DNA from: Streptomyces fumanus
GTDB taxonomy: Bacteria; Actinomycetota; Actinomycetes; Streptomycetales; Streptomycetaceae
Assembly: GCF_014655295.1 (NCBI RefSeq)
Contig: NZ_BNBI01000020.1
Location: forward strand, 62,001 to 126,000
Length of the DNA stretch: 64,000 nucleotides
Direction of reading: 5' to 3'
Both the position numbers and the translations under genes were made by a program. The number at the start of each line of letters is the position of its first letter. Within the stretch, counting starts at the first letter, position 1. The notes under the pieces were generated by a model. That model worked only from the letters and a program-made list of their open reading frames with translations, made no database searches and was not told where the DNA came from. Shown piece after piece: positions 15,672-25,395 of this stretch.

Positions 15672-16604
15672 GTGAACGAACTGCCGCAGCAGTTGGTCAA
15701 CGGCCTGCTACTGGGATCCATGTACGGGCTGATCGCCATCGGCTACACAATGGTCTACGGCATCGTCCAGCTCATCAACTTCGCCCACGGCGAGATCTTC
15801 ATGACCGGCGCCTTCGGCGCACTCACGGTCTACGTCTACATCCTGCCCGACGGCACCTCCATGTGGATCGCCCTGCCGCTGATGCTGATCGGCGCCATGA
15901 TCGTCGCCGTCACCGTCGCCGTCGGAGCGGAACGGTTCGCCTACCGTCCACTGCGCGGCGCCCCCCGCCTCGCCCCCCTCATCACCGCCATCGGCCTCTC
16001 CCTCGCCCTCCAGCAGGCGGTCTGGGCCTGGTACCCCGACGCGAAATCCGCGCGGACCTTCCCCCAGATCGACGGCGGCCCCTTCCACCTCGGCGACGTC
16101 ACCATCCAGACCGGCGACATCTTCCTCCTCATCGCCGCCCCGGTCAGCATGGCCTTCCTCGCCTACTTCGTGATGCGCACCCGCACCGGACGCGGCATGC
16201 AGGCCACCGCCCAGGACCCGGACACCGCCCGCCTGATGGGCGTCAACACCGACCGCATCATCGTCATCGCCTTCGCCCTCGGCGCCCTCTTCGCCGCCGT
16301 CGGAGCCGTCGCCAACGGCCTCAAATACGGCCAGATCGACTTCCGGATGGGCTTCATCCTCGGCCTCAAGGCGTTCACCGCCGCCGTCCTCGGCGGCATC
16401 GGCAACATCTACGGCGCCATGATCGGCGGCGTCGTCCTCGGCGTCGCCGAGACCCTCGCCGCCGCCTACATCGCCGACGTCCCCGGCCTGGACCAGTTCG
16501 GCAGCCAGTCCTGGGCCGACGTCTGGGCCTTCATCCTCCTCATCCTCGTACTGCTGCTCAGGCCCCAGGGCCTGCTCGGCGAACGCGTTGCGGACAGGGC
16601 GTGA
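15672..16604 (+). CDS. livH: Branched-chain amino acid ABC transporter permease LivH
   Basis: 310-aa polytopic membrane protein of the LivH type. QLVNGLLLGSMYGLIAIGYTMVYGIVQLINFAHGEIFM is the hallmark start, and KAFTAAVLGGIGNIYGAMIGGVVLGVAE is the cytoplasmic coupling loop that docks with the ATPases. About eight membrane segments are visible. It forms the translocation path with LivM. The GTG start has ACGGAGG about 8 nt upstream. The stop lies 5 bp before the livM ATG. Confidence 0.95.
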   Translation: MNELPQQLVNGLLLGSMYGLIAIGYTMVYGIVQLINFAHGEIFMTGAFGALTVYVYILPDGTSMWIALPLMLIGAMIVAVTVAVGAERFAYRPLRGAPRLAPLITAIGLSLALQQAVWAWYPDAKSARTFPQIDGGPFHLGDVTIQTGDIFLLIAAPVSMAFLAYFVMRTRTGRGMQATAQDPDTARLMGVNTDRIIVIAFALGALFAAVGAVANGLKYGQIDFRMGFILGLKAFTAAVLGGIGNIYGAMIGGVVLGVAETLAAAYIADVPGLDQFGSQSWADVWAFILLILVLLLRPQGLLGERVADRA

Positions 16605-16609
16605 CACCG

Positions 16610-18436
16610 ATGACCACACAGACCACCACCCCGAAGACCCCCAGCCCCGCCACCCCCGGCGGCGCCACCGGCCTCATCGGCATACCCCCGCACCTCGGCC
16701 GCGCCCTCGCCACCGGCGGCGGCGCCCTCACCGTCGTCTCCACCTTCCTCGCCTGGACCTGGACCTCCGCCTTCCCCGGCGACCTCACCGTCTACGGCTA
16801 CCCCGGCGGCCTCCAGGTCCTCGCCCTCATCGGCGGCGCCCTCACCGCCCTCCTCGGCCTCGCCTCCTACGGCGTCAAGGGCCTGCGCTGGCTCGCCCCC
16901 GCCGGCGCCGACCCGGCCGTCAAGTTCGCCGCCCTCGCCACCCTCGCCACCACCTGGTACACGGTCATCGCGATCAGCGCCCAGCTCGGCGGCGTCGTCA
17001 ACCTCGAACCCGGCGGCTACCTCGCCGCCGCCGCCACCCTCATCGCCTTCCTCGGCGCCCTCGCCCTGCCCTTCCGCCACCCCGACCCCGACCCCTTCGA
17101 CCCCGACAGCACCTCCTGGGAACGGTTCCGGCACACCACCGCCCAGCGCTGGGGGACCGTCCGGGCCGCCTTCGCCCCCGGCACCCCCCGCCCCGCCCCC
17201 ACCCTGCCCTCCTGGGCCGAGATCCTCGTCATCGTCGCCGTCCTCGGCGTCGCCCTGACCGTCTTCACCTACGGCATCGGCACCGAGTACGACGAACTCT
17301 TCGTCGGCTTCCTCATCACCGCCGGCCTCGGCTTCGCCGCCCTGCACCGCTCCGGACTGATCGCCCAGGTCACCGAGATCACCGCCCGGCACCAGAACAT
17401 CACCATCTGCGGCGCCTTCGTCGCCGCCGCCTGCTTCCCCTTCACCCAGACCGACGACCAGTACGCCACCCTCGGCGTCTACATCCTCATCTTCGCCACC
17501 GTCGCCCTCGGCCTGAACATCGTCGTCGGCCTCGCCGGCCTCCTCGACCTCGGATACGTCGCCTTCCTCGGCGTCGGCGCCTACGCCGCCTCCCTGGTCT
17601 CCGGCTCCCAGAGCTCCCCCTTCGACGTGCACTTCCCCTTCTGGGCCGCCGTCCTCGTCGGCGCCGCCGCCTCCCTCGTCTTCGGCGTCCTCATCGGCGC
17701 CCCCACCCTCCGGCTGCGCGGCGACTACCTCGCCATCGTCACCCTCGGCTTCGGCGAGATCTTCCGCATCACCGCCAACAACCTCGACGGCACCTCCGGA
17801 CCCGACGTCACCAACGGCTCCAACGGCATCGCCGGCATCCCCGACCTGGACATCCTCGGCTTCGACTTCGGCACCCACCACGACGTCGCCGGCGTCACCA
17901 TCGGCCGCTTCGCCAACTACTTCTTCCTGATGCTGCTCATCACCGCCGTCGTCGTCCTCGTCTTCCGGCGCAGCGGCGACTCCCGCATCGGCCGCGCCTG
18001 GGTCGCCATCCGCGAGGACGAGACCGCCGCCCTCGCCATGGGCATCAACGGCTTCCGCGTCAAACTCATCGCCTTCGCCGTCGGCGCCTCCCTGGCCGGC
18101 CTCGCCGGCACCGTCCAGGCCCACGTCACCTACACCGTCACCCCCGAGCAGTACCTCTTCGCCGGCACCACCCCGCCCAACTCCGCCTTCCTCCTCGCCG
18201 CCGTCGTCCTCGGCGGCATGGGCACCATCGGCGGACCCCTCATCGGCGCCGCACTGCTCTTCCTCATCCCCAACAAACTCCAGTTCCTCGGCGACTACCA
18301 GCTCTTCGCCTTCGGACTCGCCCTCGTGCTGCTGATGCGCTTCCGCCCCGAGGGCCTCGTCCCCAACCGCCGCCGCCAGCTCGAATTCCACGAAGAGGCC
18401 GACGCGCCCGCAGTCCTCGGCAAGACAGGGGCCTGA
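16610..18436 (+). CDS. livM: Branched-chain amino acid ABC transporter permease LivM with long N-terminal membrane extension
   Basis: 608-aa protein. The C-terminal part, from about residue 280, is a normal LivM permease: LGVYILIFATVALGLNIVVGLAGLLDLGYVAFLGVGAYAASL, GAPTLRLRGDYLAIVTLGFGEI and VLGGMGTIGGPLIGAALLFLIP. The N-terminal 280 residues add several extra membrane segments (LATGGGALTVVSTFLAWTW, LQVLALIGGALTALLGLASY and others), making it about 1.5 times the usual length. The ATG at 16610 is used; a GTG at 16601 overlapping the livH stop is an alternative. Almost every codon ends in C. Confidence 0.92.
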   Translation: MTTQTTTPKTPSPATPGGATGLIGIPPHLGRALATGGGALTVVSTFLAWTWTSAFPGDLTVYGYPGGLQVLALIGGALTALLGLASYGVKGLRWLAPAGADPAVKFAALATLATTWYTVIAISAQLGGVVNLEPGGYLAAAATLIAFLGALALPFRHPDPDPFDPDSTSWERFRHTTAQRWGTVRAAFAPGTPRPAPTLPSWAEILVIVAVLGVALTVFTYGIGTEYDELFVGFLITAGLGFAALHRSGLIAQVTEITARHQNITICGAFVAAACFPFTQTDDQYATLGVYILIFATVALGLNIVVGLAGLLDLGYVAFLGVGAYAASLVSGSQSSPFDVHFPFWAAVLVGAAASLVFGVLIGAPTLRLRGDYLAIVTLGFGEIFRITANNLDGTSGPDVTNGSNGIAGIPDLDILGFDFGTHHDVAGVTIGRFANYFFLMLLITAVVVLVFRRSGDSRIGRAWVAIREDETAALAMGINGFRVKLIAFAVGASLAGLAGTVQAHVTYTVTPEQYLFAGTTPPNSAFLLAAVVLGGMGTIGGPLIGAALLFLIPNKLQFLGDYQLFAFGLALVLLMRFRPEGLVPNRRRQLEFHEEADAPAVLGKTGA

Positions 18437-18441
18437 CCACC

Positions 18442-19394
<953 letters not shown>

Positions 19395-19398
<4 letters not shown>

Positions 19399-20111
19399 CC
19401 GCGCTGCTCGAGGTCGAGGACCTCCGCGTCGCCTACGGCAAGATCGAAGCCGTCAAGGGCATCTCGTTCACCGTCGACGCCGGCGAGGTCGTCACCCTCA
19501 TCGGCACCAACGGCGCCGGCAAGACCACCACCCTGCGCACCCTGTCCGGCCTGCTCAGGCCCGTCGGCGGACAGATACGCTTCGACGGCCGGTCACTGAA
19601 GAAGGTCCCCGCCCACCAGATCGTCTCCCTCGGCCTCGCCCACTCCCCCGAGGGCCGGCACATCTTCCCCCGCATGACCATCGAGGACAACCTCCGCCTC
19701 GGCGCCTTCCTCCGCAACGACAAGGCCGGCATCGAGCAGGACATCCAGCGCGCCTACGACCTCTTCCCCATCCTCGGGGAACGCCGCAAGCAGGCCGCCG
19801 GCACCCTCTCCGGCGGCGAGCAGCAGATGCTCGCCATGGGCAGGGCCCTGATGTCCCGCCCCAAACTGCTCATGCTCGACGAACCCTCCATGGGCCTCTC
19901 CCCGATCATGATGCAGAAGATCATGTCGACCATCGCGGAACTGAAGTCCCAGGGCACGACCATCCTCCTGGTCGAGCAGAACGCCCAGGCCGCGCTCTCC
20001 CTGGCCGACCACGGCCACGTCATGGAGGTCGGCAACATCGTCCTGTCCGGCTCCGGGCAGGACCTCCTCCACGACGAGTCGGTCCGCAAGGCGTACCTCG
20101 GCGAGGACTGA
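19395..20111 (+). CDS. livF: Branched-chain amino acid ABC transporter ATP-binding protein LivF
   Basis: 238-aa ABC ATPase, normal LivF length. Walker A is GTNGAGKTT, the signature LSGGEQQMLAMGRAL, Walker B LLMLDEPSMGLSP, and the H-loop region is TTILLVEQNAQAALSLADHGHVMEVG. It is the second motor subunit of the transporter and the last gene of the operon. A strong hairpin follows. Confidence 0.95.
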
Positions 20112-20122
20112 ACCCGCACGGC

Positions 20123-20166
20123 AGCGGCCCGCGCCCTCCCGCCGCGGCGGGGGGACGCGGGCCGCT
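20123..20166. terminator. Bidirectional terminator between livF and the ANTAR regulator gene
   Basis: 11-bp perfect stem (AGCGGCCCGCG at 20123-20133, complement at 20156-20166) enclosing a second GC-rich inverted repeat. It fills the 71-bp gap between convergent genes and is likely to serve both. Confidence 0.65.
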
Positions 20167-20182
20167 CGTGCCGCCCGCCGGG

Positions 20183-20839
20183 TCAGCCCTTGGGCGCCTT
20201 CTTCTCCTCGGCGTCCTGGATCACGGCCTGGGCGACCTGCTGCATCGACATCCGCCGGTCCATCGAGGTCTTCTGGATCCACCGGAAGGCGGCCGGCTCG
20301 GTCAGCCCGTACTCCGTCTGCAGGATGGACTTGGCGCGGTCCACCAGCTTGCGGGTCTCCAGCCGCTGGGAGAGGTCCGCGACCTCCTTCTCCAGCTCCT
20401 TCAGCTCGGTGAACCGCGAGACGGCCATCTCGATCGCCGGGACGACGTCGCTCTTGCTGAACGGCTTGACCAGGTACGCCATCGCACCGGCGTCCCGAGC
20501 CCGCTCCACCAGGTCGCGCTGCGAGAACGCGGTCAGCATCAGGACGGGGGCGATGCGCTCCTCGGCGATCTTCTCGGCCGCCGAGATGCCGTCCAGCTTC
20601 GGCATCTTCACGTCCAGGATCACCAGGTCGGGCCGGTGCTCACGGGCCAGCTCGACGGCCTGCTCACCGTCACCGGCCTCGCCGACGACGGAGTACCCCT
20701 CCTCCTCCAGCATCTCTTTCAGATCCAGCCGGATGAGCGCCTCGTCCTCGGCGATGACGACACGGGTCGTCAGCGGAGGCACGTGCGACTTGTCGTCATC
20801 GGGCACGTCGACGGGCTGGGGCGACTCGGGGGCGGTCAC
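20183..20839 (-). CDS. pdtaR: ANTAR-domain response regulator (PdtaR-type)
   Basis: 218-aa two-component output protein. The receiver domain starts at RVVIAEDEALIRLDL; the phosphoacceptor is D76 in LVILDVKMPKLDG and the conserved Lys is K125 in YLVKPF. A coiled linker (ELKELEKEVADLSQRLETRKLVDRA) leads into the ANTAR domain (about residues 150-205). ANTAR domains bind paired hexaloop RNA hairpins and control transcription termination; the M. tuberculosis homologue PdtaR answers to the histidine kinase PdtaS. No kinase gene is adjacent here. The GTG at 20839 begins VTAPESPQPV. The location between pyk and polA matches the mycobacterial gene order as I recall it. Confidence 0.92.
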   Translation of the reverse strand: MTAPESPQPVDVPDDDKSHVPPLTTRVVIAEDEALIRLDLKEMLEEEGYSVVGEAGDGEQAVELAREHRPDLVILDVKMPKLDGISAAEKIAEERIAPVLMLTAFSQRDLVERARDAGAMAYLVKPFSKSDVVPAIEMAVSRFTELKELEKEVADLSQRLETRKLVDRAKSILQTEYGLTEPAAFRWIQKTSMDRRMSMQQVAQAVIQDAEEKKAPKG

Positions 20840-20942
20840 GTGGGCTCCTTGTTACGGGCCGGGCAGTACTGCTGCCTATGCAGCCTACCCAGAGGCGGTG
20901 ACGGACGAGGACCCGGTACACTTCTCAGCGGTTACCCGGCCA

Positions 20943-21026
20943 GCCCGGTTGGAGGAACTGGTCAGACTCGCGGCACTCAAAATGCCGTGCCCTTTGGGCA
21001 TGTGGGTTCGAATCCCACACCGGGCA
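20943..21026 (+). tRNA. tRNA-Leu (anticodon CAA)
   Basis: 84 nt, with acceptor arms GCCCGGT (20943-20949) and ACCGGGC (21019-21025) and discriminator A at 21026. The anticodon stem-loop is CGGCA-CTCAAAA-TGCCG, so the anticodon is CAA, reading UUG. A long variable arm (TGCCC-TTT-GGGCA) marks a class II leucine tRNA. The T-arm TGTGGGTTCGAATCCCACA is complete. CCA is not encoded. A U-tailed terminator follows. Confidence 0.96.
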
Positions 21027-21035
21027 CACAGACAC

Positions 21036-21072
21036 AAAGCGGAAGGTCACGTTCGCGTGATCTTCCGCTTTT
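21036..21072 (+). terminator. Rho-independent terminator of the tRNA-Leu gene
   Basis: 15-bp stem with one G-U pair (AAAGCGGAAGGTCAC at 21036-21050, partner at 21057-21071), a 6-nt loop and a TTTT tail. It starts 10 nt after the tRNA and is the only classical U-tailed terminator noticed in the window. Confidence 0.85.
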
Positions 21073-21111
21073 CGGTGTACGCCCTCACGCCCGGCGGCCC
21101 ACCCTGGTCGC

Positions 21112-21900
21112 ATGATCTTCCACGGCGTCGAAGTACGACAGAGGGCCCTCGACCTGCTGCGCGGCGGTGTACCGAACTCCGCTGTCGCCCGGCAACTGAA
21201 CGTGCCCCTGGGCACGGTCGGCTACTGGAAGCACAGGGACCTCGCCGAGCGAGGCGCGTGTCCGGGCAGGCCCGATCCGCCCTGCCCGAGGTGCGACGGG
21301 CGGGGACTGGACGAGCCCGCGTACAGCTACCTGCTGGGCCTCTACCTCGGCGACGGGCACATCAGCCACTACTCGGCACACCGCGTACCCAATCTCATGA
21401 TCACCTGCTCGGACTCATGGCCGGGGCTCATGGACGACTGCGAGAACGCGATGCGGGCTGTCTTCCCGGACAACTCGGTCTGCCGCGTGCGGCGGACCGG
21501 CTGCCACAACGTGAAGGTCTACTCGAAGCACCTGCACTGCCTCTTCCCGCAGCACGGCCCCGGCAAGAAGCACGAGCGGCGGATCGTTCTCGAACCCTGG
21601 CAGCAGACGATCGTCGACGCCCACCCCTGGGAGTTCGTCCGGGGGCTGATCCACTCCGACGGCTGCCGGATCACCAACTGGACGACCCGGCTCGTCGGCG
21701 GCGAGCGGAAGCGCTACGAGTATCCGCGGTACTTCTTCACCAACGTGTCCGACGACATCCGCCGCCTCTACACCGACACCCTCGACACGCTCGGCATCGA
21801 GTGGACCCACTGCACACGCCACGGAAACCCCTACAACATCTCCGTCGCCCGCAAAGCCTCCGTCGCTCTCATGGATGCGCATGTGGGGCCGAAGTGCTGA
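21112..21900 (+). CDS. LAGLIDADG-type protein with N-terminal HTH and Cys cluster
   Basis: 262-aa protein in three parts. Residues 7-40 form an HTH (QRALDLLRGGVPNSAVARQLNVPLGTVGYW). A Cys cluster follows (ACPGRPDPPCPRC, C-x7-C-x2-C), possibly a zinc knuckle. The body carries two LAGLIDADG-like motifs, YLLGLYLGDGHIS and FVRGLIHSDGCRI, each with the acidic residue expected at the active site, so it resembles a one-chain homing endonuclease or a regulator derived from one. It is free-standing, not inside an intron or intein. It sits 86 bp after tRNA-Leu(CAA), and its stop codon touches the pyk stop with no spacer. Whether it cuts DNA is unknown. Confidence 0.8.
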   Translation: MIFHGVEVRQRALDLLRGGVPNSAVARQLNVPLGTVGYWKHRDLAERGACPGRPDPPCPRCDGRGLDEPAYSYLLGLYLGDGHISHYSAHRVPNLMITCSDSWPGLMDDCENAMRAVFPDNSVCRVRRTGCHNVKVYSKHLHCLFPQHGPGKKHERRIVLEPWQQTIVDAHPWEFVRGLIHSDGCRITNWTTRLVGGERKRYEYPRYFFTNVSDDIRRLYTDTLDTLGIEWTHCTRHGNPYNISVARKASVALMDAHVGPKC

Positions 21901-23325
21901 TCAGTCCTCGCCGATCCGGTGCACCCGGACCAGGTTGGTCGTGCCCGGCATCCCGGGCGGGGAGCCCGCCGTGATGATCACGGTGTCCCCCGGGCGGCAC
22001 CGCCCGTAGCGGAGGAGGAGTTCGTCGACCTGGGCGACCATCGCGTCGGTGGAGTCGACGTGCGGGCCGAGGAAGGTCTCCACGCCCCAGGTGAGGTTGA
22101 GCTGGGAGCGGGTGGAGGGGACGGGGGTGAAGGCGAGCAGCGGGATGGGTGAGCGGTAGCGGGAGAGGCGGCGGGCGGTGTCGCCGGACTGGGTGAAGGC
22201 GACCAGGTACTTGGCGCCGAGGAAGTCGCCGATCTCGGCCGCGGCGCGGGCGACCGCGCCGCCCTGGGTGCGGGGTTTGGTGCGGTCGGTGAGCGGCGGG
22301 AGCCCGGCGGCCAGGAGGTCCTCCTCCGCCGCCTCGATGATGCGGGCCATGGTGCGGACGGTGTCGACGGGGTGCTTGCCGACGCTGGTCTCGCCGGAGA
22401 GCATCACGGCGTCGGTGCCGTCGAGCACGGCGTTGGCGACGTCGGAGGCTTCCGCGCGGGTCGGCCGGGCGTTGTCGATCATCGAGTCGAGCATCTGGGT
22501 GGCGACGATGACCGGTTTGGCGTTCCGTTTGGCGAGTTTGACGGCGCGTTTCTGGACGATGGGGACCTGTTCCAGCGGCATTTCGACGCCGAGGTCACCG
22601 CGGGCGATCATGATGCCGTCGAAGGCGGCGACGATGTCCTCGATGTCCTCGACCGCCTGGGGTTTCTCGATCTTGGCGATGACGGGGAGGCGGCGGCCCT
22701 CCTCGTCCATGACGCGGTGGACGTCGAGGATGTCGCGTCCGCTGCGGACGAAGGAGAGGGCGATGACGTCGAAGCCGGTGCGCAGGGCCCAGCGCAGGTC
22801 GTCCTCGTCCTTCTTGGCGAGGGCGGGGACGGAGACCGCGACGCCGGGGAGGTTGAGGCCCTTGTGGTCGGAGACCATGCCGCCCTCGACGACGCGGGTG
22901 CGGACGCGGGGGCCGTCGACGGCGGTGACCTCCAGGCAGACCTTGCCGTCGTCGACGAGGACGCGTTCGCCGGGGGTGACGTCGGCGGCGAGGCCGGCGT
23001 AGGTGGTGCCGCAGCCGGTGCGGTCGCCCTCGGCGCCTTCTTCGACGGTGAGGGTGAAGTCGTCGCCGGGTTCGAGGAGTACGGGTCCTTCGGTGAAGGT
23101 GCCGAGCCGGATCTTGGGGCCCTGGAGGTCGGCGAGGAGGCCGACGCTGCGGCCGGTCTCGTCGGATGCCTTGCGGACGCGCCGGTAGCGCTCCTCGTGT
23201 TCGGCGTGGTCGCCGTGGCTGAGGTTGCAGCGGGCGATGTCCATGCCGGCCTCGACCAGTGCTTTGATCCGGTCGTAGGAGTCGGTGGCGGGTCCCAGGG
23301 TGCAGACGATTCTGGCTCGGCGCAT
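21901..23325 (-). CDS. pyk: Pyruvate kinase
   Basis: 474-aa pyruvate kinase, converting phosphoenolpyruvate and ADP to pyruvate and ATP. It starts MRRARIVCTLGPATDSYD, with CNLSHGDH, LQGPKIRLG, the active-site signature VIAKIEKPQAVEDIEDI and IMIARGDLGVEMP, then MLDSMIDNARPTRAEASDVANAVLDGTDAVMLS; the C-terminal domain is complete. The length is typical. It is transcribed alone and convergent with the LAGLIDADG gene, which ends at the next base. Confidence 0.97.
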   Translation of the reverse strand: MRRARIVCTLGPATDSYDRIKALVEAGMDIARCNLSHGDHAEHEERYRRVRKASDETGRSVGLLADLQGPKIRLGTFTEGPVLLEPGDDFTLTVEEGAEGDRTGCGTTYAGLAADVTPGERVLVDDGKVCLEVTAVDGPRVRTRVVEGGMVSDHKGLNLPGVAVSVPALAKKDEDDLRWALRTGFDVIALSFVRSGRDILDVHRVMDEEGRRLPVIAKIEKPQAVEDIEDIVAAFDGIMIARGDLGVEMPLEQVPIVQKRAVKLAKRNAKPVIVATQMLDSMIDNARPTRAEASDVANAVLDGTDAVMLSGETSVGKHPVDTVRTMARIIEAAEEDLLAAGLPPLTDRTKPRTQGGAVARAAAEIGDFLGAKYLVAFTQSGDTARRLSRYRSPIPLLAFTPVPSTRSQLNLTWGVETFLGPHVDSTDAMVAQVDELLLRYGRCRPGDTVIITAGSPPGMPGTTNLVRVHRIGED

Positions 23326-23568
23326 GGGACGAGCCTATGACTTACCGGCGGGTAGAGATTCGGGGGCGCGTGTCGCCCCAACGTCCTTTGGGTGAAGCCC
23401 TTTTGACGGGATTCGAACGGGTGGGCCGGGGGGCGGGTCGCCGGGGCGTCCGGGGGTCGCGTCACCGGATCGCAACCTGGGGGGTCTGTCGCCGGTGGTC
23501 CGCGGCGGCCAGAATCTACGCGCGTTACCCATGCGGGTCGTGATGTCCGTCGTCGAGGAGAGTCAGTC

Positions 23569-25371
23569 ATGCCGTTGAACCGCCGGAAGTTTCTGCACAG
23601 GTCCGCCGTGACGGGGGCGGGGGTGGCGCTGGCGGGTGCGGCGGCGGCGCCGGCGGCCGAGGCGCGCTCCGGTCCCGGGGGCCGGAAGGCGAAGCGGTAC
23701 GCGCTGACGGTGCTGGGCACGACCGATCTGCACGGGCACGTCTTCAACTGGGACTACTTCAAGGACGCGGAGTACACCGACGGCGCGGGCAACGCGCAGG
23801 GCCTGGCGCGGATCTCCACGCTGGTGAACCAGGTCCGTGCGGAGCGGGGCCGGGAGAACACGCTGCTGCTGGACGCCGGTGACACGATTCAGGGCACGCC
23901 GTTGACGTACTACTACGCGAAGGTGGACCCGATCACCGCCGAGGGCGGGCCGGTGCATCCGATGGCGCGGGCGATGAACGCGATCGGGTACGACGCGGTG
24001 GCGCTGGGCAACCACGAGTTCAACTACGGGATCGAGACGCTGCGGAAGTTCGAGGAGCAGTGCCGTTTCCCGCTGCTGGGCGCGAACGCGGTGGACGCGA
24101 GGACGCTGCGGCCGGCCTTCCCGCCGTACTTCATGAAGACGTTCCGGGTGCCGGGGGCGCCGCCGGTGAAGGTGGCGGTGCTGGGGTTGACCAATCCCGG
24201 CATCGCGATCTGGGACAAGGCGTTGGTGCAGGGCAGGCTGGCGTTCCCGGGGCTGGAGGAGCAGGCGGCGAAGTGGGTGCCGAAGCTGCGGTCGATGGGC
24301 GCGGACGTGGTGGTGGTGTCGGCGCACTCGGGGACGTCGGGGACGTCGTCGTACGGCGACCAGGTGCCGTACGTGGAGAACGCGGCGGCGGAGGTGGCCC
24401 GCCGGGTGCCGGGCATCGACGCGATCCTGGTGGGTCACGCGCACCAGGAGATCGCGGAGTTGAAGGTGGTCAATGAGGAGACGGGGCGGACGGTGGTGCT
24501 GTCGGAGCCGCTGTGCTACGCGGAGCGGCTGACGCTGTTCGACTTCTCGCTGGTGTTCGAGAAGGGGCGGTGGCGGGTCGAGTCGGTGCGGGCGTCGCTG
24601 CGGGACTCGGCGGCGGTCGAGGACGACCCGCGGATCACCAGGCTGCTGTCGGAGGAGCACGCGAAGGTGGTGGCGTACGTCAATCAGGTCGTGGGCACGG
24701 CGACCGAGACGCTGACGACGGTGGCCGCGCGGTACACGGACGCGCCGGTGATCGACCTGATCACGAAGGTGCAGGAGGACGTGGTCCGGGCGGCGCTGGC
24801 GGGTACGGAGTACGCGGCGCTGCCGGTGCTGGCGCAGGCGTCGCCGTTCTCGCGGACCTCCGAGATTCCGGCGGGCGAGGTGACGATCCGGGATCTGTCG
24901 GGTCTGTACGTGTACGACAACACGCTGGTGGCGAAGGTGCTGACGGGTGCGCAGGTGCGGGCGTACCTGGAGTACTCGGCGGAGTACTACGCGCAGGTCC
25001 CGGTGGGGGCGGCGGTGGACGTGGAGAGGTTGACGAACGCGGGTGGCCGGCCGGACTACAACTACGACTATGTGTCGGGGCTGACGTACGAGATCGACAT
25101 CGCGCGGCCGGCCGGGTCGCGGATCCGGAATCTGGCGTACGGGGGTGTGCCGCTGGACGACGGGCAGCGGTTCGTGCTGGCGGTGAACAACTACCGGGCC
25201 AATGGCGGTGGGGCGTTTCCGCATGTGGCGTCGGCGCCGGAGGTGTGGTCGGAGTCGACGGAGATCCGGACCCGGATCGCGGAGTGGGTGACGGCGAAGG
25301 GGGTGCTGGATCCGGCGGACTTCGCGTCGGTGGACTGGCGGTTGACGCGGGACGGTGTGCCGGTGTTCTAG
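23569..25371 (+). CDS. Tat-exported bifunctional metallophosphatase / 5'-nucleotidase
   Basis: 600-aa exported phosphoesterase of the UshA/CpdB family. The signal peptide has a twin-arginine motif, NRRKFLHRSAVTGAGVALAG. The metallophosphatase domain shows GTTDLHGHVFNWDYF, DAGDTIQGTPLTYYY, GNHEFNYG, SAHSG and GHAHQE, the expected two-metal ligands. The 5'-nucleotidase C-terminal domain follows (about residues 370-580), with LYVYDNTLVAKVLTGAQVRAYLEYSAEYY. It should release nucleosides and phosphate from extracellular nucleotides or 2',3'-cyclic nucleotides. The ATG has GAGGAGAG upstream. The codons end mostly in G, unlike the C-ending transporter genes at 14-20 kb. Confidence 0.93.
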   Translation: MPLNRRKFLHRSAVTGAGVALAGAAAAPAAEARSGPGGRKAKRYALTVLGTTDLHGHVFNWDYFKDAEYTDGAGNAQGLARISTLVNQVRAERGRENTLLLDAGDTIQGTPLTYYYAKVDPITAEGGPVHPMARAMNAIGYDAVALGNHEFNYGIETLRKFEEQCRFPLLGANAVDARTLRPAFPPYFMKTFRVPGAPPVKVAVLGLTNPGIAIWDKALVQGRLAFPGLEEQAAKWVPKLRSMGADVVVVSAHSGTSGTSSYGDQVPYVENAAAEVARRVPGIDAILVGHAHQEIAELKVVNEETGRTVVLSEPLCYAERLTLFDFSLVFEKGRWRVESVRASLRDSAAVEDDPRITRLLSEEHAKVVAYVNQVVGTATETLTTVAARYTDAPVIDLITKVQEDVVRAALAGTEYAALPVLAQASPFSRTSEIPAGEVTIRDLSGLYVYDNTLVAKVLTGAQVRAYLEYSAEYYAQVPVGAAVDVERLTNAGGRPDYNYDYVSGLTYEIDIARPAGSRIRNLAYGGVPLDDGQRFVLAVNNYRANGGGAFPHVASAPEVWSESTEIRTRIAEWVTAKGVLDPADFASVDWRLTRDGVPVF

Positions 25372-25395
25372 CCGGTGGGCCGGGGGTGAGCCGTT

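Noticed and set aside
20943..21900. An integrated element at the 3' end of tRNA-Leu(CAA)
   Set aside because: No integrase gene and no second copy of the tRNA 3' end were found downstream; only the LAGLIDADG gene follows and pyk is directly adjacent.
23400..23430. tRNA-like T-loop remnant (GGATTCGAAC) upstream of pyk
   Set aside because: No acceptor, D or anticodon stems around it in either orientation.
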